Assembly (NCBI GenBank): GCA_015680685.1
Contig: MNCI01037851.1
Span: forward strand, 1 to 64,000
Origin: Gnetum montanum
Taxonomy: Eukaryota; Streptophyta; Gnetopsida; Gnetales; Gnetaceae
Direction: 5' to 3'
Length of the DNA stretch: 64,000 nt
Position numbers and translations under genes: made by a program. The number at the start of each line of letters is the position of its first letter. Position 1 is the first letter of the stretch. Positions 56,601 through 64,000 of this stretch are shown piece by piece. A model generated the notes under the pieces. It was not told the DNA's origin. It ran no database searches and worked only from the letters and a program-made list of their open reading frames with translations.

Positions 56601-57900
56601 TTGCAATTCCATCACTAGGGCTGAAATAAATCTTGTTGAGCCTTCATATTGATTACCAAAAAAAAGAAAAAAAAAAGAAAAGAAAAATTCTTATTAATGG
56701 ATGTTGAGTAGCCATTTGGAAGATCTTGGCTAGACTTTTGAGAGATAAGCAAGTTCTCTTATGTAGGTATGAGACTATGTAGGAGGATAAGTCTCTTAGA
56801 CTTGATAAAGGAATAGATCAAAGGGATGTCTTAAAGATGTTAGTCATTTTAATTTGGTCTTATTCCTCTCATCATGGGGTAGGGATGGTTTTGTGGTTAT
56901 GCTAAGTGTTCTTCACATTTCGTGCAAGGCCTTGGGTGGAAAGATGTAATAGGTCTTCAAGATTGGTGCCTTCATTCAAGCTTGATGTAATTTGAGATGG
57001 ATAACTCTCCAAATTTAATAGAGTTCAAACCTATATAAGAAGTGCACTTTCAAAGCTTATCCTAGGCTTCGCTTCAAGCACATCTCTTGTTTTATGTAGG
57101 GAAGAATTCTAAGAGACGTCTCAAGGTCAATAGTTCTTTTGGTTCCTTTTCATGGTTTAAGGATCATGGAACACTTTGAGTTGTCCATTTGTGGCACTTA
57201 AGTGTTGGAAAACCACTCCAACTTGGTAGTTCCAAGGAACAATGGAACTCCACCTTATTTTTTACTTTTTGTCCCTGTTATCATCCCTTCATTGATAGAA
57301 CTATAATGGGCTTGATTCTACAGTAGTCGTGTATATGTATGACAACATGGATTAGATAGTCTATGTGTGACTCCACACTAGACCTTGTATTGGATCATGA
57401 GGGTTGTGGGGGTGAGGTACCCCCTGTATATTCATTGTCATTGTTCCTCATCAGTGATGTCTACAGGGTTGTTTGTTTGCTTAATTGCTTATCCTTGTTT
57501 GGAGTTGTAGATGTTCTCCTAGAGGTGTATACCTAACTCAAGAGGTTTCAGTTACATAGCCTATTACTATCTTGCTGTTGATGTGGACACATTGCTTGCA
57601 TGGAGGCATAGTCCCTAGGTCCTCTACCCTAGATGTAATGAATCTAAGGGAACTTCTTGGGATGTCAGACAACATTAGGGCAACATTATTGTTACATGGA
57701 ATTTTTCTTTGTTGTAGCACTAATCAATAACATTTGTCTAATCCTTAACATCATTAATGGTTCACCAATTTTTTTTAACAATATTTACCTCTTTTTTCAT
57801 TAAAATTAATATGATAACTTACAATTACCAAATTAAAAGTATTACCATCTCATTGTTATTCCTTTAAGGTCATTGATTTTAATATTTTCTATTTAACGTA
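53637..57900. other. AT-rich region without recognisable gene
   Basis: Several frames of 60-80 codons (e.g. 54830-55066, 56233-56415) have no motif, no conserved context and ordinary length for chance. Parts at 55200-57700 look like old coding sequence with many stops, type unknown. A 31-base A-rich tract at 56657-56687 may be the tail of a retroposed sequence. Confidence 0.4.
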
Positions 57901-57942
57901 TTGCAAATAGGGGCCTGTACAGCAGCAGGAATCAAGCCCACG

Positions 57943-58044
57943 ACGTGTCGTTGTTTGAAGGTGCAAGTACATTACTCTCCTCAACTGCGGAACCATCATT
58001 AGTTTGACGTTAAAAGATGATGTGGTTCTAATTGCGCCACGTCA
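57943..58044 (+). promoter_or_regulatory. ACGT-core motifs upstream of the ABC1K gene
   Basis: ACGTGTC at 57943-57949 and CCACGTCA at 58037-58044 are ACGT-core motifs of the kind bound by plant bZIP factors (G-box/ABRE class). They lie about 80-185 bases before the proposed start codon. No clear TATA box is visible. Motif match only. Confidence 0.3.
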
Positions 58045-58126
58045 ATAACAGCAGCCACTTTGGAAGTGCAAGACCTCAAAGTTGCGTGGCACTGACACTG
58101 CCAGCTTGAATCGGCACCCACTAGCA

Positions 58127-58216
58127 ATGGAGACCACACTTTTCTCCATCTCTGCCGTTCGCTGCGCGCCGTTTCATTATTCTTTAAGCCATGGCTACTG
58201 TTGTGGAAATCTCAAG
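58127..58216 (+). CDS. Candidate first exon of ABC1-kinase gene (plastid transit peptide?)
   Basis: ATG at 58127 (CAATGG context) opens 30 codons rich in Ser, Cys and small residues (METTLFSISAVRCAPFHYSL), with few acidic residues, as in a chloroplast transit peptide. A donor CAAG-GTACTC follows at 58217. The exon ends in phase 0, while the next sure exon (60869) needs phase 1 before it, so at least one exon between them is missing from this model or the border is different. The frame also stays open to 58348 without splicing. Tentative. Confidence 0.4.
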
Positions 58217-58936
58217 GTACTCAAATCTGCCGGAGTCTGCATTATTCTCAAATCCAAATATTTCATATTCTCAATTCTCTTGTTCGTTTTGGCTAGAAGT
58301 TCCGGAGCATTTTACACCGTAGACAATTTTCAACTTCGAGTTCCCTGAATTCATCAGCAATTCAAGGTCAGTGAAGCATGGAGTTATTAATAACTATGTT
58401 TCATTGCAGTTTCAGAAGCCTAGAGTGAATCCAAAGGTGGTTATATTAAAAGTCTTTCCTAATTAGTTTATATTAGTAGTAGTGAGGTGAAGATGCCGTT
58501 CAGCTTTTAAATACAAGATATACGATGTTTAGCTGCTACAGCCTTTAGGTTAGAGCACGCTTGCTTAGGCTATGTGAGTAAATTGGCTAACCTATAGCCA
58601 GTGTTCAATTTTTACATTTTTATCCCAGCTTAACATCTTAAATTTGATTTAGACATAATTTCAACGAAATTTGAGAAGGAGCAAGGGTAGTACTATAAGT
58701 TGACACCAGTGAAACGCATGCGAAATGAACATCACGATTTTCATCATTATTTATTGTACTTGTCAGTAAAGTGTTTAGCATGCAAGTGCATAAATAAAAG
58801 CATAGTTTTCAATTCGGATTTGGGACATGTATTTCACAGCTTTTTGTTTAGCATGCTACATGCATAAATAAAATCATTGTTTTAATTTTGGATTCAAGAT
58901 ATGTATTTGACAACTTTTTCTATTGTTTAATATTTT

Positions 58937-59290
58937 CATGTTGGTGCCTTTATCCCATCAACATGGGTTGACCTTTTAAGGTAGGCAAAAGCTTTGATGA
59001 TGATTTACTATAGCTGGTGTCATCATCTTCATTTTGGTGTATTTATTCCATCAATATAGGCTATCTTGTTAAGTCAGGCAAAAGATTTGATGATGATTTA
59101 TTATGGCTGATTGGTATTAATTTCATCTTGTTGTCTTTATCCCATGAACATGGGCTAACATGTTAAGATAGGTGAAGGTAATTTATTAGGGCTGATTGGC
59201 ATTAGTTTCATCTTGTTGTCTTTATCCCATGAACATGGCCTAACATGTTAAGATAGGTGAAGGATTTGATGATGTTTTGATATGATTGGT
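58937..59290. repeat. Minisatellite, about four units of ~85-95 bp
   Basis: Units starting near 58940, 59034, 59128 and 59213 share TTTATCCCAT-AACATGG, TGTTAAG-TAGG and TTTGATGATGATTTA. The last two are closest to each other. Located in the presumed first intron of the ABC1K gene. Confidence 0.7.
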
Positions 59291-59498
59291 GTTGAGAGTA
59301 TGTTTTATTGGTGGATCAAGGGCTTATCTCTTCAAGTATGAGGACTGGAGAAAATATGTTAATTTGTTTTGGTTACATGCTAGACAAAACCATCTTGAGT
59401 GGGTAAAACTACATGCAAATTTGATTTTTCATAGCAAGGATGATACTTCCTTCGGGATGACTCTAGCGAGGTAGAAAGGGTTAAAAAAAAAAAAAAAA
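59290..59498 (+). other. Possible retroposed fragment with A16 tail
   Basis: A short open frame (59286-59474) ends just before a run of 16 A (59483-59498). A poly-A run after coding-like sequence suggests a 3' retroposed piece, but I recognise neither the protein nor target duplications. Confidence 0.25.
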
Positions 59499-60868
59499 CT
59501 ATTGAAAGCATATGTAAACTTGAAAAAACTACGTCTAATGTAGACTTCAATCCTTGACAATTCTATAGAGCCAATAAAGTATACCAAATTCAATGAGAAA
59601 ATAAAATTGGTATAAGTTCAAAAGTTCGTTCATATATATTTTCTTAGTATAGATTTGTATCAAGGTCAAAGAAGAACAACATGATACCCAATGCTACTGT
59701 AGGATTTTTATCTTTCACAGGAAAAATCCTGTAATACAAGTACATCATTCTAGTTTTTACAATACAATAAAATTAGCACACGCAATTGTTTTTTTAATGA
59801 GGGCACCAGATCTATTACCGTACAAACCTCTTTTCACAATTTTTCATTTTTCTGTTGCAGACTTGATAGCTCCAGTTTTCCTCTAGCTCCTAGTTTTCTC
59901 TAGAATTTGAATGAAATTTCACCACTAATTCCATAGAGAACAGCCAATACAACATGCACTACAATTAGAAATTTACAAAATAGAGCATATTTTTAAATTT
60001 GGATTTATAAAATATGTCCAATAGTTATAGAAGCATCAACGATGAAAAATAATTACCAGATCCTACTAGATACGAAAGAAGTGACAAAATAGTACATAAA
60101 TTCTTGTGAAATTAATTTTAAACTTGAACATCAGACCCCCTATGACTCTTACAGTAAATATGAGTAGAAAAATTACAAATTCAAGTGGGAGGTGTTACTA
60201 TACAATATGGGTCATGTTTTTCATTTCTATATGTCTGATTTCTGAATTATTTGACTATTTTTAAAAATATAAGTTCTGCATTTGAGTTAAATATCAAGAA
60301 AAGTATAAGTGCAACCTTCGATCTATCATAGAAACGATAAGATCTGTTTTTAGGATTCAACCTGAACTATTCAATATAGTATTCCAAGCATTTTTAATCA
60401 CACAATTGCTGAGAATATAACTAAAGCATACACAAATGTAATTCTGAGTGAAGCGAAAAGTGATTCATCTTAATTTAGAAGATGCATTGTAGCTGAAGTT
60501 CCAATGTTTCGTACAAGTACTAAACCAAATTATTATTTCTGCAAAAATGCCATACTTTACTGAAATTGTAAAGGAATGTTCTAAGAGTAAATGGGTTTGG
60601 TTGATTGTAGTCATTAGGGAGTGATTGAGCTAGGATTTTGGATGCAAATGACATAATGGGATATATGGGCCACCTAATGGAATAGTGTAGTATTATGCAT
60701 TGCCAGAATATTTTTTGAATAGAAATTTGCATTGTGTCTAGTCAGCTTATTTAGTAAAGTTTCACCTTGTGCTGTACTTTGATGACATTGGTTATATCCC
60801 CGCTGTAAAAATAAATTTGAATTGCCTCATTTGAATGATTCTTAAATCAATTTTACTGATATGTTCAG

Positions 60869-61011
60869 ATCAAATTAACAAACTACCCAAGTTAATCGAA
60901 GATGTTATTCAAACCTCTTTAAGGACTGGACCTCGAGGATTTTTCCGATTGACTCAAGGAATTCAAGCAACAGTAACTATTGGGAGTGAAATGTTATCTG
61001 AAATATCAAAG
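60869..61011 (+). CDS. Exon of plastid ABC1/aarF-domain kinase, ABC1K9-like
   Basis: Acceptor TTCAG at 60864-60868 and donor AAAG-GTATTG at 61011/61012 frame 143 bases. After two bases of a split codon, 47 codons read QINKLPKLIEDVIQTSLRTG, then PRGFFRLTQGIQATVTIGSE and MLSEISK. The LPKL-ED-(I/V)-QTS-TGPRG-FRL-QGIQA string corresponds, as I recall it, to the region just before the ABC1 domain in the At5g05200 (ABC1K9) group of plastid proteins. ABC1 kinases are atypical kinases; plastid members are linked to plastoglobules and prenyl-lipid metabolism. The subfamily call is from memory of the family. Confidence 0.75.
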
Positions 61012-61771
61012 GTATTGTTCTAATAAATGAGATTTTTTAAAAAATTATTTTTTTGTTTTTTGAAAGCATTAGACTAAGTTTCTTCTCAATTATTTGAATT
61101 ATAAATTTGACTACTTAAAAATAAGATTTTTCATTAAAAATGAATGTTGATTGCAGTATTTCATATTCAATACTTTTATTATAAGCTAATATGTTACTGT
61201 TAGACGCTGAGGTAATATATCAATCCTTAACATCTTTAAGTAAGATCTCATGAAAGATCATCTGAAAATCTTAGGAACAAGGATTCTATTATGAAACAAA
61301 AGTATGTTCACAAATGAGGTATTGAAAGGTTTGATGTAATAATGAATTAAGAGTTGGTTTAAAAAATTGTTTTAGAGAAGGTTTTGAAGAGATAATAACA
61401 TAAATCATAAAAAACAAATGAAGTTTCACTTTTATTTGGAAAACATTAAAGGTGGCATGCATGGTGAAGCAGAATATCTATATGCTACTATTTCTATATA
61501 CATGCAAATATTAATTAGTAGAGTAAGAATGAGATTACATCGCCTTCAAGTTGAAATTGGAAAATGGAATAATATACAACATGAGGACACAATATGTTGA
61601 TTTTGCCTACTATATTGGCAGAATATGAGTTATGTATATCGGTAGAATGTTGTTGATTATATCTTGGAATAAGAAAATAGAAAATCTCAAGTCAAACTTT
61701 GGATGAGCTATTCAAGCTATTAGTGTTAGTTCCATGTCATTATATAGAAAAGTGATAAAACTATCTAGAGG

Positions 61772-62606
61772 ATGTGGTTAGGCAATGGGAGGAAGAGCAT
61801 CACCTGGAGAGCAAGAGTGAGGCGAGGTGGCAGCAGAAGGCTCAAACGGCTTTGCATCAAGCCTTTTGGAGGAGCACCTTTGGGAGGAGATAAGGGCACA
61901 ACTACAAAGAGAAAAAGAGGAATTGGAGCAGTACAAGTAGGGGACTTTTTGGAGAACGAAGATGCTTCTAGATGAGGAGAACTTGAGGAACCAACTACAT
62001 AAGATGCTTGCATTGAATATTTGGATGTGGCTAAGAGAGGGTATGTGCCCATATGTGATAATGGATGTCAACATTGAGACCTTGTGGAACAAGCTCCAAA
62101 GGCACATCATATAGACTGCATGTGCGATGCATCATGATAGGGTGTGCCACAAGGCAAAACAAGTGTAGGAATAATGCAAAGAAAGATACGAGGTTTTCCA
62201 ATGGGCGGTGGGTTTCATGTCTACGGTGGAGGAGTAGAAGACTGTTGATAAGGTGCATGGGCAGGAGATGCCTCACTGCCCCAACAAAAGGCTACCGATT
62301 TCTGTATGAGTTGTTGGTTTTTTCAGTTCTTGAATGGGTTGTTAGTTACGTTCTAGGGTTTTTAGTTTGCTGGTTTCAAAAGCCATGAGAGGTGTCCTTT
62401 GATTTTTTTTTTCTTTTGTCCTATGGGGGATGATTTCTTCTCTCCCCGATTTTGGGTGGGGGTTGTCTTCTCCACTTTTGGCTGTCTCTTTGGTGCGTTG
62501 GGGGTTCCTCTCCCCTGGATGGCATTTTACATGTAAATTTTCTTTTGTAATATAATTTACTTGACCGTTTCTCAAAAAAAAAAGAAAAAAAGAAAAAAGA
62601 AAAAGG
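61772..62606 (+). mobile_element. LINE-like or retroposed sequence with A-rich tail in the intron
   Basis: The 3' end has ...TAATATAATTTACTTGACCG then TTTCTC and an A-rich tract with G (62574-62617), a common look for plant LINE 3' ends. A preceding stretch (61850-61930) encodes a short Glu/Gln/Lys-rich coil (EEHLWEEIRAQLQREKEELE) with stops after it. No RT or endonuclease domain is visible. It could be a 5'-truncated LINE or a retroposed transcript. Confidence 0.45.
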
Positions 62607-62858
62607 AAAAAACAACATAAACTATAGAGCATTAATGTCACATGTATAAATGTTGGGCACTACATTACAAATAACAAAAATATATAATGACAATTACATA
62701 CCACTATGGTTTGTAAAACCTTTAAAAATATCATGTAGACCATCAATTTAATGTAGTAGTAGTATACATATAAGGACAATGTCAACTTGTTAATAAAATA
62801 TTAATCATTTTTAATGGAATTTTTTCATAGGATTTCCTTTTATTTTGGTTTTTTGTTT

Positions 62859-62890
62859 TATAATAATAATAATAATTATTATTATTATTT
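62859..62890. repeat. (AAT)n(ATT)n palindromic microsatellite
   Basis: A run of TAA/AAT triplets switches to ATT triplets at its centre, so the whole ~32 bases can fold on itself. It lies about 100 bases before the exon at 62996. Confidence 0.8.
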
Positions 62891-62995
62891 GAAAGGAAAA
62901 GATAGATATGAAATTTGATATTTATTTTTAAGATGCCTAGATAAAATATATAATTTGATTAATATAGTAAACAGTGATGCTTTAATTATTTGTAG

Positions 62996-63109
62996 AATGC
63001 CAACACTTCTAGGGATGCATTGGACAGGCTTCAATTTGGACTACGTAGTCCTGTTTATTTACGTCGATTCTTTGAGTCCATGGGTGCAACGTACATCAAG
63101 TTAGGGCAG
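62996..63109 (+). CDS. Exon of plastid ABC1/aarF-domain kinase, start of the ABC1 domain
   Basis: Acceptor TTTGTAG ends at 62995 and donor CAG-GTTTGC starts at 63110. The 38 codons are in phase 0 with the exon at 60869-61011. They read LDRLQFGLRSPVYLRRFFES and end in MGATYIKLGQ. The G-x-x-(Y/F)-(I/V)-K-(L/I)-G-Q string is the hallmark KxGQ start of the ABC1 domain, whose Lys and Gln are universally conserved in the family. The remaining kinase exons (ALAS loop, catalytic and metal-binding residues) lie beyond the window. Confidence 0.85.
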
Positions 63110-63429
63110 GTTTGCAATTCATCATTCCAAATACATTTTATTATTTGAAAGATAATGATTTACATTTTGAGACATGTGCAGTTATGGTTTCATAGTGAAT
63201 CCTTTGTTAGATTTGGTTATATGTTATTCATATTATATCCGTTGACATTATACCATGAATTGATGCTAAGAGGAGGTGTATTGACAATTTAAGAAGAAAA
63301 AAATTGAAACTTAGGGGATATTAGTAGTAGCTAAAGCTAAAAATAAGGTCTTGGATGATTTTTATAAGAAAGAATACAGGACGGAGGAAAAAATCTATTT
63401 ACAAATTGGCAAAATCAGAAACAAAAAAT

Positions 63430-63976
63430 GTAAAAATATTAACCATGTCAAATGCCTCTTCCTTTGAAATCTCTTCTGGTCACGTATGCCTGATCATTGT
63501 GTGCATTTTTAAAGGTTTTCTAATGCTTTAACTTCTGGAACCAAATCTTCAACTATTGCATAACTTGATTGTATAGAGTTTTGCATTATATTCTTGTATC
63601 AATGATCATTGTAAAAATGCCTCGAACATTCATACATCGTTATGAAAAAATCTTCTATGTGTTTTCCTCTTTTGATTTGGAGATTATCAAATTCAATGCT
63701 ATGACATAGTTCTTGGATCTCTATGTTGTTAACCCTACATTGGCAGTCAAGATGCACTCTTTTTCATCCATCTTTTGCTGATTGTAATGAATGTAATCTA
63801 GCTATGATCTTTGGAGAAACACTGAAAATAATCATCATTGTTGCTATAGTATTCTTCTTCTTGTCTCTATCATATTTTAAAATTTGGTCATTTGTCCAGC
63901 CTTCAAAAGCATTCGGTTTTTGGAAGCCTGAGGCAGCAATGTCATCAACTTGGTAATATTCAAACAATGCTTTCAT
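63430..63976 (-). pseudogene. Copia-type gag (UBN2-like) relic in the intron
   Basis: On the minus strand, MKALFEYYQVDDIAASGFQK, then KKKNTIATMMIIFSVSPKII, LCHSIEFDNLQIKRGKHIED and FFITMYECSRHF follow the order of the plant Ty1/copia gag domain (W/Y-x-x-G, a basic KK-AL-I helix, then LR-x-EFENLRMKE-ES-DFF). TGA, TGA and TAA stops and a frameshift near 63480 break it. It is opposite to the ABC1K gene and lies in its intron. Confidence 0.5.
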
Positions 63977-64000
63977 TAAATTTGTTCACAGTAAGAAATC

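Noticed and set aside
53637-57900. tRNA or other RNA genes in the AT-rich region
   Set aside because: No cloverleaf with conserved A/B boxes could be recognised by eye; a covariance search was not possible.
59286-59474. Missing ABC1K exon
   Set aside because: No acceptor/donor in suitable phase and no similarity to the family; ends next to an A16 run instead.
62342-62641. Minus-strand 99-codon frame over the A-rich tail
   Set aside because: Phe/Leu-rich only because it reads the complement of the poly-A tract of a retroposed sequence.

Overview
The window looks like nuclear DNA of a land plant with a large, repeat-swollen genome, probably a gymnosperm. That guess rests on very long (17-20 kb), old, nested Ty3/gypsy elements, kilobase introns and only one recognisable host gene in 64 kb. 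It is not prokaryotic: there are no operons, and nearly all long frames are pieces of degraded retroelements. Two assembly gaps (16138-16316, 39579-39652) and one single N (808) are present.

Layout. 1-3080: LTR, tRNA-Asp-like primer binding site and decayed gag of a plus-strand LTR element. 3081-8302: further decayed plus-strand element material with a coiled-coil frame riddled with TAG codons and an LTR-like tail. 8303-47712: a block of minus-strand Tat-type Ty3/gypsy elements. Element Y (LTRs 10385-11571 and 46514-47712) is split by the complete element X (14926-32064, target duplication ATGTT). The left LTR of Y also serves a third, truncated copy Z (gag 8303-10340). A further 3-kb insertion with duplication GCAAG lies in Y at 36661-39697. 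47713-53640: pieces of other LTR elements. 53641-57900: no recognisable gene. 57940 to the window end: the 5' part of a plastid-type ABC1/aarF-domain kinase gene, most like ABC1K9, with repeats in its introns.

The most unusual system lies inside X and Y. Between the protease and reverse transcriptase, both carry the same multi-exon gene on the opposite strand (X: 21497-25960; Y: 34356-41831). The first three exons have identical lengths in both copies (119, 450, 275 nt), with conserved GT/AG borders and compatible phases. The gene appears to join an FCP1/NIF-like HAD phosphatase-type segment (catalytic motif altered) to an Athila-ORF1/mobile-domain-like region and a coiled-coil, acidic tail. 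It is bracketed by arrays of a short repeat that can fold as a hairpin. The repeat stem changes on both arms together (GGTC/GACC, GGCC/GGCC, CGTC/GACG, GTCT/AGAC). The same repeat fills the 3' untranslated region of both elements.

The sense-strand genes are those of a Tat-lineage element: gag with a CCHC-like knuckle, aspartic protease, reverse transcriptase, RNase H, a second archaeal-type RNase H, and integrase. All are damaged by stops and frameshifts, mostly of the C-to-T/G-to-A kind, and the LTR pairs differ by roughly a tenth by eye, so none of the copies looks active.
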